Shown here piece after piece: positions 1 through 8,932 of a stretch of 60,189 nucleotides of DNA. The notes beneath the pieces were generated by a model. The model had not been told where the DNA came from. It was given only the letters and a program-made list of their open reading frames with translations, and made no database searches. Origin of the DNA: Methanobacteriota archaeon. GTDB taxonomy: Archaea; Halobacteriota; Methanosarcinia; Methanosarcinales; Methanosarcinaceae. The stretch is taken from contig JASGVX010000037.1 of NCBI GenBank assembly GCA_030054735.1, forward strand, positions 1 to 60,189. The letters run 5' to 3'. How positions within the stretch are numbered: the first letter of the stretch is position 1; each line of letters begins with the position of its first letter. Position numbers and translations under genes: made by a program.

Positions 1-126
1 AATCAGGGCAGTCTTTGTTCAAGCAAAAAAATTGTGAAAAATCGATTTCAGAAGTAATTATGATGCCTCCAAATAATAATAGATTCAAGATTATATAAAA
101 CTATGTCTATGATTTGAGGACACGAC

Positions 127-751
127 CCGTTTTTGAAATAAATCAAATTAATTTGGACTTTTAACCCTAATTTGACAGATTCTGGTAATAAATAGATTAT
201 TTAGCATGAAAGTGCTTCTAGGTACTTTCATTTCTTTGTGCCTGTTATTCGAAGAATTTCATATGCGTTTTATTAGACAAAACACCTTGCATTGAGATAT
301 TACATCCAACTAATGTGGTAAATTTCAAAAAATCATAAGATTCAAGACAAAACATTGAATTGTTTGATGAAAACAGAAGCATGAATCCCATTTAGACATT
401 ATAAACTCTATGCTTCTGTCAAATTTGGGTTTTAATTAAACCTGGTGAAAATTGACTGATATCTTTTATCCTAGATTCGGCAGGTCGACATTAGTAATCA
501 GAACATTTTTCTTGATGTCGTTTTATGCTATCCTCTATATAGAAATGAGATTAAAAGTTAGTTAACATGTGGCACCACTATCACCACATTATGACTACTG
601 AATAATTTTTTTATAAAAGTTTTGTATGAGATATTTTAATTGATCATATGTAAACCTAAAAATTACGTACAAATACTATGTATTATTTCAAAATCGCCAT
701 CAACAGAAATTATGAAAAATTAAATATCGACCAGCCGAATCTAGGTTTTAT
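127..751. mobile_element. Ancestral repeat interrupted by two MITE-like elements
   Basis: No gene is seen in positions 1-964. Bases 127-164 and 436-463 are the two halves of a repeat that is contiguous at 9633-9696. Between them lies a 265-bp element (165-429) with terminal inverted repeats beginning CCCTAATTTGACAGA, flanked by TTTTAA at 159-164 and 430-435. A second, 276-bp element (470-745) begins CCTAGATTCGGCAGGTCGAC and ends in the near-perfect inverse, flanked by TTTTAT at 464-469 and 746-751. Neither has a plausible transposase ORF, so both look non-autonomous. The second belongs to the same family as 39612-40137. Confidence 0.8.
203..272 (+). repeat. Hairpin-bearing intergenic repeat, copy 1
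   Basis: This segment of about 70 bp starts with a hairpin (TGAAAGTGC, six-base loop region, GTACTTTCA) and continues through GCCTGTTATTCGAAGAA to CATATGCGTTTTAT. Related copies are at 39670-39733 (inverted) and 52627-52693. Copy 1 lies inside the 265-bp element. The copy at 39670 interrupts a different element family, so the unit can apparently move by itself. Confidence 0.65.
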
Positions 752-964
752 AGTCCTCTCTTCATTTTTAAGAATATTCCACATTTAGGATAATCAATCC
801 CTTCACAATATTTCCCATTTGGACAAAAATGGGGACATGATAAGTAATATTTACATTTCAAGCGAAAAAGAGTTGACAAAAATCTCATATAAATATCCCC
901 TCTCCTCACTTCTCAAATATATTTATACCTGAAATGTTTAATTCATGAAACATTAGATTAATTT

Positions 965-1219
965 TTAAGCCTGTACCTGCTCTATTTTATTATTTGATAT
1001 CCTTAAATTTTCTGAATTGATCTCGGTTATTTTAAAGTATGGCAACCCTTTAACTGCCAGCAGAGCCATTGAATATTCCATATCCGGAGTATATTCTTTT
1101 ATCTTGATATGACTGGCTATGGCGTTAAGCAGTTCTTCAAGGTTGGGACTGTTTGATTTCCACGTCCCGTCACTTTGAGTTTCAGCAGTAAAAATTTTCC
1201 ACTCTATTTTTACAGACAT
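965..1219 (-). CDS. Small hypothetical protein (84 aa)
   Basis: I do not recognise this protein. It is mixed alpha/beta in composition, soluble, without Cys pairs, signal peptide or membrane segment. The ATG at 1219 is chosen because GGAGG lies about six bases upstream; an in-frame GTG at 1231 would add four residues but overlaps that ribosome-binding site. It stands alone between AT-rich spacers, with mobile elements on both sides. The strong ribosome-binding site and ordinary composition make it likely to be real. Confidence 0.6.
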   Translation of the reverse strand: MSVKIEWKIFTAETQSDGTWKSNSPNLEELLNAIASHIKIKEYTPDMEYSMALLAVKGLPYFKITEINSENLRISNNKIEQVQA

Positions 1220-1808
1220 TAGATCCTCCACATGAGAAACTAATTATTTATGTAACATACTAAAAATAATAAATCACTAATATTTCAGTTTAAGTACATT
1301 TATATGTTTGCACATATAACATTTTATTACCCATATACAGCAGTTCGCTAAAATCTTTCGTCCACTTTTAGTCTAACTGGATTGGATCATTATACTGGCT
1401 GTTTAATTATGGTGCTTATATTTGGACAAGATGACAAAAATATATTAATATCTCCTGATCATATAGGGAAAACAATAGCTTAAAAAAGAAAATATCTATT
1501 AGAGCAAGAACTTAAGATAAATAATATTAGCTGTTAAGGAATGGTGAAAATTTAATTTCAAACATTTATACCCCATATTGTCATAAATGATATTTGGAAG
1601 TGCAATTATAGAGTCATTATCATAGTGAAAACTTGAAGTCATATTTCAACTATTCCTAACTAGATTATTCCTTACTAGATAAGAGTAACCAGAAAAAATT
1701 CGCAAAATCTAGACTCATTGAAGTCAAAAAATCAAAATAAAAATATTGAAACCCAAATTATGTATGTAGGTTTTTATTTTCATAAGCAAAAGAGATGTGG
1801 GGAATAAA
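1220..1808. other. Gene-free spacer with one MITE
   Basis: This AT-rich spacer contains the 124-bp element at 1536-1659. I see no RNA gene or credible small ORF. The promoter of the lipoprotein gene at 1809 must lie in its last 150 bases. Confidence 0.6.
1536..1659 (+). mobile_element. 124-bp MITE-like repeat, copy 1
   Basis: The sequence runs from AAGGAATGGTGAAAATTT to ATTTCAACTATTCCTAA, so its ends form an imperfect inverted repeat of about 20 bases. A second copy of exactly the same length, with roughly a dozen substitutions, lies at 38019-38142 in the same orientation. It has no coding capacity. Confidence 0.75.
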
Positions 1809-2354
1809 ATGAAAACAAAACTCTTTGTTCTACTTCTAGTTCTAAGCGTGATTTTGTTCTCAGGATGCACTGAAAAGGAACAGTCTTCCTCGGGAGCAAA
1901 CGCGACACCGAAAGAAACTACAACTCCGGAAGAAAACGCTACTCCGGAAGAAACTGAGACACCGGCAGTGACTAAAACCCCAGAAAAAGTTGAGACACCG
2001 GTAGTAACGGAGACAGAAGAAGAAAATGGAACTGAGGAAGAAAATGGGACCGAAGAAGGACCGATAGTTAGTGAACCCAAAATAAAGACAACTCCCTATA
2101 CTATAAGGCTGGATAAATACAAGGCATCTGTCTCAAGTCTTGATATCAAAAAAGGAGAAACAGTTGCCTGGTTAAATTATCAGAACAGCCCAATGAGAGT
2201 CTTTACCCTTGTCAGTGAACAGGGACTCTTTGAAAACCAGGGTCTCATATACAGGCGTTCCTTTACCTATACTTTCAATGAAACAGGGGAATACAACTTT
2301 ACTGTTATCGGGCAACCCAATATGAATGTCAATATAACTGTAAGTGAACCCTGA
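1809..2354 (+). CDS. Lipoprotein with Thr/Glu/Pro linker and cupredoxin-like domain
   Basis: The predicted protein has 181 residues. A hydrophobic signal peptide ends in a lipobox (FSGC), so it is expected to be lipid-anchored outside the cytoplasmic membrane. Residues about 25-90 are a low-complexity linker with TPEE/TPE repeats that probably spans the surface layer. The C-terminal ~90 residues (IRLDKYKASV... to ...NVNITV) look like a small cupredoxin-like beta sandwich. The domain has no His or Cys, so type-1 copper binding is unlikely and its role is unknown. The ATG at 1809 follows GGGGA at good spacing; a GTG at 1797 would precede the ribosome-binding site. A broken paralogue lies downstream at 2963-3164. 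Confidence 0.8.
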   Translation: MKTKLFVLLLVLSVILFSGCTEKEQSSSGANATPKETTTPEENATPEETETPAVTKTPEKVETPVVTETEEENGTEEENGTEEGPIVSEPKIKTTPYTIRLDKYKASVSSLDIKKGETVAWLNYQNSPMRVFTLVSEQGLFENQGLIYRRSFTYTFNETGEYNFTVIGQPNMNVNITVSEP

Positions 2355-2456
2355 AGAAGTTTCTCAGGAATCTCTGAGTAACTTTTTAAAAAAATCTGGA
2401 AGAAACATATTTCATAAACGTTTATAACATAACTGGAAAGGCAGTAAAACTTTCCA

Positions 2457-2615
2457 CCTGAGTTCCCAAAATTTAAGCGCATAAATCTAATTTCACTAAT
2501 CTACTATGTCAGATGATTGTTATTTTAAATTAGAACTTATTATTTATGCGCTTAAGTTTAAACACATAATAGGATATCAGAAGAACCTTATGCGCTTAAA
2601 AAGGCGGAAGTTAGG
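2457..2615 (+). mobile_element. 159-bp MITE-like element with GCGCATAA modules, copy 1
   Basis: The ends are CCTGAGTTCC and GGAAGTTAGG, an imperfect 10-bp inverted repeat. Inside, the motif AAGCGCATAA occurs three times in alternating orientation, so the single strand can form large hairpins. An almost identical 159-bp copy is at 39882-40040, where it has a GTTAA target duplication. Here the flanks TTTCCA and TTTACA may be a decayed duplication. Confidence 0.8.
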
Positions 2616-2654
2616 TTTACAGCAACCATATATTTTTTAGATTTAACTCTTTTT

Positions 2655-2815
2655 TATAATATTCTATCTCGATAAGGCGAGAGGGCTCCTTCCTCGGCGG
2701 ATATCAAGCCGGCAGAGAGGAGTAGTTTACTTCTGACAGCTTCTGGATTCTGCATCCTTTGCCAGAGGAGACAATTTAGAGGCAAAAAGCCAGCAAATAG
2801 CCGGTTTACCTTACT
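2655..2815. ncRNA. Possible structured RNA (GC-rich island)
   Basis: This stretch is markedly richer in G+C than the flanking AT-rich spacer and has no ORF. Several short stems can be drawn, for example TCTGGAT...ATCC...CCAGA around 2740-2772 and AGTA-GTT-TACT near 2724. The strand is uncertain. It could also be decayed coding sequence; nothing identifies an RNA family. Confidence 0.25.
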
Positions 2816-2962
2816 TTCATAAATTTGTTTTTGGGAAAAAAGATGACAAATAAATTACAGACAACTATTTCTAAAATAAGCCTTATTATAAGAAAAGGTT
2901 ATTATTTAATAGGATTATATAGAATTGTGGATAAAAAGAAAAATTACTCAAAGGGGGAAGCA

Positions 2963-3164
2963 ATGACAATAAAAAACTTGTCCTGCTTTTTATAGCCACT
3001 CCAGTCTCAATATCCGGCTGCCTTAAATATGGAGAAATTAGGAGCAAAAAAATAAAGAATACGGGAGTTCTGGAGGGACACAGAGTATCCGTTCAATGAA
3101 ACGGAAACTACAGTTTCAGTGTGAAGGGGATCCGAATATGGAGATGACCATCACTGTAAAATAA
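2963..3164 (+). pseudogene. Degenerate paralogue of the cupredoxin-like lipoprotein
   Basis: A ribosome-binding site (AAGGGGGAAG) and ATG at 2963 are intact, but the reading frame breaks in the A-run after three codons. The next frame reads KKLVLLFIATPVSISGCL, a signal peptide with lipobox. A third piece reads YPFNETETTVSV, matching YTFNETGEYNFTV of the intact neighbour. The last reads GDPNMEMTITVK then stop, matching GQPNMNVNITV. At least three frame changes and loss of the whole linker show it is dead. Confidence 0.75.
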
Positions 3165-3188
3165 TATACCAAAGTATAGCAAGTTTAG

Positions 3189-4355
3189 ATGATCTGTAGA
3201 ACTATAGTTGAAGGGACAACGAAGGTATCAGTTCCGGTCCCGCCTCCGGATGCAAACTTCCAACCATCGGCAGCGCCGGTGTTCTATAACCCGGAAATGG
3301 AGCTGAACCGTGATATCAATGTTGCAGCAACTGCAGCATTTGTGGAGAGGCTTCTTTCGAAAAAAGAGATATCGAGAGAGGAGATCCAGTACGTGGATGC
3401 TTTTTCGGCATCAGGAATCCGTGGACTTAGAGTTGCAGGCGAAGTAGGAATTCACGCGACAATGAATGATTGGAGCCCCGAAGCCTTTGGGCTTATAAAA
3501 GAAAATATAAAAATTAACGGGCTTGAAGAAAAAACCCAGGCTACACGCAAAAACGCAAATGTTCTGCTTCATGAGCAGAAGTTCCATATTGTTGACATAG
3601 ATCCGTTTGGGACTCCTTCGCCTTTCCTGGACGCAGCTGCAACTTCAGCACACTGCATGCTTTCGGTTACTGCGACGGATACCGCACCTCTCTGTGGAGC
3701 CCACCTTAACTCAGGGATAAGAAAGTATGCATCCGTACCCCTGAACACGGAATATCATAGCGAGATGGGTTTAAGGGTCCTGCTCGGAGCCTGTGCAAGG
3801 GAACTTGCAAAGCACGAAAAAGGTATGTTGCCCCTGCTTTCCCATGCTACGCGCCATTATGTCCGTACTTACCTTGAAGTCCTGCCAGGGTCTAAACATG
3901 CTGACAGAACCCTGAAATCAATGGGATTCAATATACACTGCCCCAAGTGCAGGTTCAGAGAACCTGTTTATGGGCTTGCCGTACATATTGAGAAGAAGTG
4001 CCCTGTGTGTGGGGGATTGACAAAAATTGCAGGCCCTTTATGGCTTGGTCCTTATAGAGAGCCTGAATACTGCAATGAAGTAATTTCCAAACTTGATGTA
4101 CATCCTCTGAATACAAAAGATAAGGTTAGAAAAATAATCACATTCTGCAGGGATGAACTTGATATTCCCATGTTCTATGACCAGCACGTAATCTGCAAAG
4201 AACTGGGAGCTTCTGCAACAGGTATTGAGAGTCTTTTACAGGCACTTAGAGCCAGTGGGTTTGAAGCTTCAAGGACTCATTTCAGCGGAACCTCTTTCAA
4301 AACAGATGCACCCATAGCCGAAATAAAGAAAATAATCCTAGCACTTTCAGGATAA
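3189..4355 (+). CDS. trm1: tRNA (guanine26-N2)-dimethyltransferase
   Basis: The enzyme methylates the N2 of G26 in tRNA twice using S-adenosylmethionine. At 388 residues it is close to the usual archaeal Trm1 length of about 380. Visible features are the N-terminal [14 protein letters not shown] region, the SAM-binding [12 protein letters not shown] at about residue 75, the catalytic [11 protein letters not shown] at about 137, and a C-terminal zinc-binding pair of CxxC motifs (CPKC and CPVC, about residues 252-278). The ATG at 3189 lacks a clear Shine-Dalgarno sequence but gives the family-typical start ([11 protein letters not shown]). It stands alone, 116 bases upstream of the next gene. 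The assignment is secure. Confidence 0.95.
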   Translation: MICRTIVEGTTKVSVPVPPPDANFQPSAAPVFYNPEMELNRDINVAATAAFVERLLSKKEISREEIQYVDAFSASGIRGLRVAGEVGIHATMNDWSPEAFGLIKENIKINGLEEKTQATRKNANVLLHEQKFHIVDIDPFGTPSPFLDAAATSAHCMLSVTATDTAPLCGAHLNSGIRKYASVPLNTEYHSEMGLRVLLGACARELAKHEKGMLPLLSHATRHYVRTYLEVLPGSKHADRTLKSMGFNIHCPKCRFREPVYGLAVHIEKKCPVCGGLTKIAGPLWLGPYREPEYCNEVISKLDVHPLNTKDKVRKIITFCRDELDIPMFYDQHVICKELGASATGIESLLQALRASGFEASRTHFSGTSFKTDAPIAEIKKIILALSG

Positions 4356-4471
4356 CTGCAAACTCCTTTGAAAATTAAAGATAGAAAAACTGTTCCTATA
4401 TTATATAAACTATTAAAGAATAATAAACACCTGAGCTCAGATCCAGAAACAATTCGCTAAAAAAACTCTAT

Positions 4472-5146
4472 GTGATATTCATGTCTGACGAAGATGCAGG
4501 AAAGTTATTTTTGCAGGAAAAACCCACACGTGCATTGTTATTCATAGGTTCGACGGGAAAAACCTATGCTTCTGTTATTTCAAAAGAGATAGACTCGACA
4601 TTTGCCCATACTACGAGAATTCTTTCGAAAATGGAACAATTCGGGTTTATAAAATTCTCATTTGTAGGTCGGATAAAATTTGTTGAACTCACGGAGTATG
4701 GAAAAGAAGTAGAGAAGGCCCTTCAAGAGTTCCGGAATATAATTGCAGAAGAATCTCCATTAGAAGAAAAATCAGCAGAAGAAAAAGAGGCAGCAGTAAA
4801 AGGTGAGGAAGGAGAAGGAACGGTAGACAAAGAACCCGGAGAATGGGACGAAAAAGCCGAAAGTGTAAGAGCAAAAGAGCTTGATCCTCTCAGTGTTGAA
4901 ATCCTGGAGAAGGTAAGGAATCTAGGGAACAAAATCGAGAGTATCTACAGGGAAGCAGTTGAGAAAGGTCAGAGTAAGGAAATATTTTCAAGAAAACTTG
5001 GCCCCAACAGCCGGGATATCAAAAAACTATATAATCAGATTGAAAGGGCAGAGACTCCTGTTGATGAAACAGTGATTTCAGCCCTGGAAGAAACAGAAAG
5101 ACTCCTTGAATCTTATCTGAAAAGCTCAAAGCCGGAAAATATGTGA
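4472..5146 (+). CDS. Winged-helix DNA-binding protein with acidic helical tail
   Basis: Residues about 10-85 form a MarR/ArsR-like winged helix (STGKTYASVISKEIDSTFAHTTRILSKMEQFGFIKF, then a wing). Residues 90-145 are a Glu/Lys-rich linker, and the rest is helical (LSVEILEKVRNLGNKIESIYREAVEKG). It is probably a transcription regulator; the target is unknown. GTG at 4472 and ATG at 4481 are both possible and neither has a strong Shine-Dalgarno. The gene is followed after 44 bases by the DUF2110 gene on the same strand, so the two are probably co-transcribed. Confidence 0.75.
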   Translation: MIFMSDEDAGKLFLQEKPTRALLFIGSTGKTYASVISKEIDSTFAHTTRILSKMEQFGFIKFSFVGRIKFVELTEYGKEVEKALQEFRNIIAEESPLEEKSAEEKEAAVKGEEGEGTVDKEPGEWDEKAESVRAKELDPLSVEILEKVRNLGNKIESIYREAVEKGQSKEIFSRKLGPNSRDIKKLYNQIERAETPVDETVISALEETERLLESYLKSSKPENM

Positions 5147-5190
5147 TTCCCGGCGATACAGGCAAAGAAGAATAAATCGGCAGGAAGAAA

Positions 5191-5886
5191 ATGAAAAAGG
5201 TTGTAACCCTCCAGCATATTTATGGAAAAAACCGGGAAAGAATGGCTGAACTCCTGAAAAAACTGGTTGAGAATGAATTGAAAGACCTTGAAGTAAAGGT
5301 TGAGGTCTCTATCACCCCAGGAAATTGGGCAGAATATTCCCTTGAAGGAGAAGATGAAGAGGTGTCAGCAAACCTTCTGGCATCCAGATATGGAAGCCCT
5401 GCAAAAAAAGCTGAACCTGGAAATGTATACATAGGATTTCTTCAGGCTTTTCCGGAAGATTCCTTTATGGTCAATATCGGGATCCCTGTGCAGGTTGAAG
5501 CTGAAGAACTCAAAGCCCTGGGCAATGGAATGCCAAAACAGCTTGCATCAAGGTTTGGACTGATCCCACACCTGCCGGTTGAGATTGAAATACTGGAAGC
5601 AAACAAAAAAATAAAAGCCCGCTTCACCAAAAAGCAGCTTGACCTCTGGTGGAGCTGGAAAAAAGCAAGTACAGATAGGGTTGTCATTAATGCTGCTACC
5701 CGCTCGGAAATTAAAAGTGCAATAAAGAAGACAGGACACGGCAGGGACATTTATGAAGTCGAACGCCTTGGGCTGCTTGAACATGCAGTCGTATGCCGCG
5801 AAACGACTGATGGACCAGGGATTGTGGCAGCAATAGGACCACACCTGAAGTCAGAAATGGGCGTCGTAATAGGGGATTCCCGTTAA
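5191..5886 (+). CDS. DUF2110 family protein
   Basis: The 231-residue soluble protein matches my recollection of the archaeal DUF2110 family in length and motifs (QHIYGKNRERM at the start, the central LASRYGSPAKKAEPGNVYIGF, the terminal TTDGPGIVAAIGPHL and MGVVIGDSR). The function is unknown. AGGAAG lies eight bases before the ATG. Linkage to the winged-helix gene suggests an informational or regulatory role, which is inference only. Confidence 0.75.
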   Translation: MKKVVTLQHIYGKNRERMAELLKKLVENELKDLEVKVEVSITPGNWAEYSLEGEDEEVSANLLASRYGSPAKKAEPGNVYIGFLQAFPEDSFMVNIGIPVQVEAEELKALGNGMPKQLASRFGLIPHLPVEIEILEANKKIKARFTKKQLDLWWSWKKASTDRVVINAATRSEIKSAIKKTGHGRDIYEVERLGLLEHAVVCRETTDGPGIVAAIGPHLKSEMGVVIGDSR

Positions 5887-6319
5887 ATATTTTAATCCTT
5901 AACTCTCATTTTTTGTAGGGAATATGTTGAATTTGAGAGTTTTATCTAATTGAGGTTTTGCCATTTTTCTTTAAATTACTTATTTCTCTGAAATAACAGT
6001 CTAAAAAGGTCTTTTCATAAAAATATTTAATATTATTCTTTTAAATATAATTTAAAGATAAATAGAAAGAATTATACCTAATTAAAGATATTTTAAGTTG
6101 CTAAATTAAAAACAAACTATAAAAAGGTATAATCCATGATAAAAATTATTGGTAAGGGATATAAGTATTTTTTGCTACAACTGGATGATTTTATAGAGAT
6201 TAGAAAAACAATAGTTGTAAGCCTGAAAAGTGTTGAAGGTAGAAATCAGCATATTGTAGCTTTACGAAAATATACTGAAGAGTTACCTTCCTGAATATTT
6301 CTATTTTAAGGGTAAGATT
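5887..6319. other. AT-rich spacer with one small ORF
   Basis: The first 240 bases are extremely AT-rich. The rest is occupied by the 52-codon ORF at 6136-6294. Confidence 0.6.
6136..6294 (+). CDS. Possible small protein (52 aa)
   Basis: This short ORF starts MIKIIGKGYKYFLLQLDDF and ends KYTEELPS. A TATA-like ACTATAAAAAGG lies just upstream, and AGGT sits eight bases before the ATG at 6136. Residue composition is protein-like, alternating hydrophobic and charged, with no membrane segment. It runs towards the 3' end of the UPF0210 gene. I recognise no family; it may be a real small protein or a gene remnant. Confidence 0.4.
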   Translation: MIKIIGKGYKYFLLQLDDFIEIRKTIVVSLKSVEGRNQHIVALRKYTEELPS

Positions 6320-7681
6320 TCAGTTTGTCAGTGACTGGATAGGAGCTGGGATTCTGCCCCCTCGCCTAACGAAAGTTTCTGAACTAAAATTGCTAACCGG
6401 CATAATAGGCGCACTTCCGAGCAGCCCGCCAAATTCAACGAAATCTCCTACCCCTTTTCCGGGAGCGGGAATCAACCTTACTGCTGTTGTCTTTTTGTTT
6501 ATTACACCTATAGCCATTTCATCAGCAATGATTGCGGAAAGAGTAGAAGCATGGGTATCACCAGGAACTGCTATCATATCAAGGCCAACGGAACAGACGC
6601 ATGTCATGGCTTCGAGTTTTTCAAGAGTTAGAGCTCCAGCTTTTACTGCTTCAATCATGCCTGCATCCTCACTTACCGGAATGAAAGCCCCGCTGAGGCC
6701 ACCTACTGAGGAAGAAGCCATTGCTCCGCCCTTTTTTACGGCGTCGTTAAGAAGGGCAAGGGCTGCAGTTGTGCCGTGGGTACCGCAGCGCTCAAGGCCC
6801 ATCGCTTCCAGTATAGCGGCAACACTATCCCCTATTGCCGGAGTTGGAGCAAGCGAGAGGTCGAGAATCCCAAATTCCACGCCAAGCCTTCTCGATGCCT
6901 CTCTTCCGACCATTTCTCCCATGCGTGTAATTTTGAAAGCTGTCCTTTTGATTGTCTCTGAAATTTCTGTGAGGTTGGGGTTTTCGAGTTCGCAAACAGC
7001 TGCATTAACCACGCCAGGTCCGCTTACACCCACATTGATAACACACTCGGGTTCACCTATTCCGTGAAAAGCTCCTGCCATAAAAGGGTTGTCTTCAGGT
7101 GCATTTGCAAAAACCACAAGTTTGGCACAGCCTATCCCGTCCCTGTCAGAAGTCAGTTCTGCAGTCTTTTTGATAATATTTCCCATTAGGCCAACTGCAT
7201 CCATGTTAATACCTGCTTTTGTAGTTGCAACATTTACGGACGAGCAGACCTTATCGGTAGATGCAAGGGCTTCAGGAATGGAATTAATTAATTTGAGGTC
7301 TCCACCAGTTTCTCCTTTATGGACAAGAGCACTGAACCCTCCTATAAAATCGACACCTGCCTCTTTTGCAGCTTCATCCATTGTCTTTGCAACGGAAACA
7401 AAGTCCTGAGACCTGCAGCTTTCGGCGGCTATGGCTATGGGAGTTACGGAAATCCTCCTGTTGATTATAGGAATCCCGTAAAGGCTCTGAATTTCATTTG
7501 TTGTCCGGACAAGGTCCTTTGCCCGGGAGCTTATTTTCTCATAGATGTTTTCGTTAAAGACCTCAATATCTGGGTGGCTGCAGTCCCTGAGGCTGATTCC
7601 CATAGTGACGGTCCTGATGTCCAGATGTTCCATCCTGATCATCTGTATTGTTTCCAGGATTTCTTTTGGGTTTACAAGCAT
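6320..7681 (-). CDS. PFL (UPF0210/DUF711) family protein
   Basis: The 453-residue protein is a full-length member of the UPF0210 family, whose fold resembles pyruvate formate-lyase-type barrels and whose reaction is not established. Recognisable parts are the N-terminal [17 protein letters not shown], the central [11 protein letters not shown] and [12 protein letters not shown]-like region, and the C-terminal [27 protein letters not shown]. It lies 26 bases downstream of the ACT-domain gene on the same strand. This pairing is conserved in bacteria and archaea and suggests that the ACT protein regulates it. Confidence 0.9.
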   Translation of the reverse strand: MLVNPKEILETIQMIRMEHLDIRTVTMGISLRDCSHPDIEVFNENIYEKISSRAKDLVRTTNEIQSLYGIPIINRRISVTPIAIAAESCRSQDFVSVAKTMDEAAKEAGVDFIGGFSALVHKGETGGDLKLINSIPEALASTDKVCSSVNVATTKAGINMDAVGLMGNIIKKTAELTSDRDGIGCAKLVVFANAPEDNPFMAGAFHGIGEPECVINVGVSGPGVVNAAVCELENPNLTEISETIKRTAFKITRMGEMVGREASRRLGVEFGILDLSLAPTPAIGDSVAAILEAMGLERCGTHGTTAALALLNDAVKKGGAMASSSVGGLSGAFIPVSEDAGMIEAVKAGALTLEKLEAMTCVCSVGLDMIAVPGDTHASTLSAIIADEMAIGVINKKTTAVRLIPAPGKGVGDFVEFGGLLGSAPIMPVSNFSSETFVRRGGRIPAPIQSLTN

Positions 7682-7707
7682 GAAAAATCCTCCTGCGTTC
7701 TCACAGC

Positions 7708-7986
7708 TTAGATCCTGTGCATGAAACGGAAAGCGTCTTCATGCTGTACCTTGACTTCAACTCCAAGGCCCTTTCCTTCAGCATCCATAGCCTGCTGGAA
7801 AGCCTCAAGGTCAAAGTTTTCCTTCGGGGCTTCTGCGAGCATAATCATTGTAAAGATATCCTGCATGATAGTCTGAGTAATATCAACAATATTTACATTG
7901 TAACTGGCCATTACAGTAGTAATTCTGGCAACAATTCCTACTCTGTCACTGCCAATGACCGTAATGATGAATCGGCTTGATGTCAT
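7708..7986 (-). CDS. ACT domain protein (UPF0237 family)
   Basis: The 92-residue protein is essentially one ACT domain with the classic start [33 protein letters not shown] domains bind amino acids or similar small ligands and act as allosteric sensors. It is the first gene of a two-gene unit with the UPF0210 protein, so its likely role is to regulate that partner. AAAGGAGAT sits just before the ATG. Confidence 0.9.
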   Translation of the reverse strand: MTSSRFIITVIGSDRVGIVARITTVMASYNVNIVDITQTIMQDIFTMIMLAEAPKENFDLEAFQQAMDAEGKGLGVEVKVQHEDAFRFMHRI

Positions 7987-8157
7987 GAAATATCTCCTTT
8001 TAAGCCTGCTTTTGTCTGTGGTTTAATACATGAAAATTGTAAACGAAGAACTCAGTCCAGATTGAAGACCTGATAGATAATAAAGTAAACTGTTTAAAGT
8101 ATGGATCCAGATCCTGAAATAGCTGTGTTAATCCAGATATAGTCAAGTTTCTTATAT

Positions 8158-8667
8158 CTAAAAGTCTTCAAAAAAACAGAGCTTAATTATTCTTTCTACA
8201 AGCTTTTGAACATTTTCCTTTCCTCTTATTTTTATTGAGAGGTCGGCATATTTGTTATATAGAATAAGTCTTTCTTCAAAAAGCTCTTTAAGGCTTCTCT
8301 CCCTGAGCCCTACTATACCCCTTTTCCTCACATTCGGAATCCTTCTTACGATGCTCCTGAAAGGGGCATCCAGAAAGACTATTTTAGAAATATTTTTCAA
8401 GTGCCCCATTGCTTCTTTGGAATAAACCACACTTCCACCAGGTGCGATAATACAGTTGTCCAGCTGCCCAAGTTCCAGAATTGCTTCTTCTTCAATTCTA
8501 AGAAGAGCAGAATCACCCTGCTTATCAATGAGAACCTGAAGGGGCATTCCAGCTCTCTCTGTTATCAAGGTATCAACATCAATAAAAGTATAATTCAGAC
8601 GTTTTGCAAGAGCCTTTCCGATGGTGCTTTTCCCCGCTCCTGCCATACCAATTAATGTTATGTTCAT
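8158..8667 (-). CDS. Shikimate-kinase-like protein (bacterial AroK type)
   Basis: The P-loop GMAGAGKST lies at about residues 7-15 (169 aa). It is followed by FIDVDTLI with the substrate aspartates, an Arg in SALLRIEEEAIL, APGGSVV in place of the usual GGG, and a lid with RGIVGLRERS. This is the bacterial AroK fold. Methanogens usually make shikimate 3-phosphate with an unrelated GHMP-type kinase, so either transfer with replacement or a different phosphate acceptor is possible. The ATG at 8667 has AGGAAG nine bases upstream; a GTG at 8673 would be too close to it. The gene is monocistronic. Confidence 0.75.
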   Translation of the reverse strand: MNITLIGMAGAGKSTIGKALAKRLNYTFIDVDTLITERAGMPLQVLIDKQGDSALLRIEEEAILELGQLDNCIIAPGGSVVYSKEAMGHLKNISKIVFLDAPFRSIVRRIPNVRKRGIVGLRERSLKELFEERLILYNKYADLSIKIRGKENVQKLVERIIKLCFFEDF

Positions 8668-8932
8668 TGCCACACGCTTCCTGCCTGTAAAATCAGGAAC
8701 ATAATGCCGAAAAATCCCCGGATAAAGGATCGGCAGTCAGTAAATCTCAGGACAAAATATAATCTTCTGCTATATAAAATATACAACGTGAATATTTTAA
8801 AGGAAAAGAAAATTCATAGGACATATCTAAAATACTTTAGACATATTACGAATATTTTGCCTTTGATTACGATATGGGAAAAGATGATAGATGAGGTTAG
8901 ATCTAATAGGAGCTACATCAAACTCTAAGAAG

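Larger units (their letters stand above)
2355..2962. other. Spacer with a MITE and a GC-rich segment
   Basis: The spacer holds the 159-bp element at 2457-2615 and then a GC-rich stretch at about 2655-2815 that could fold. It contains no ORF I would call. Confidence 0.6.

Noticed and set aside
1724-2080. Ser/Val-rich minus-strand ORF opposite the lipoprotein
   Set aside because: It is the antisense reading of the repetitive Thr/Glu/Pro linker.
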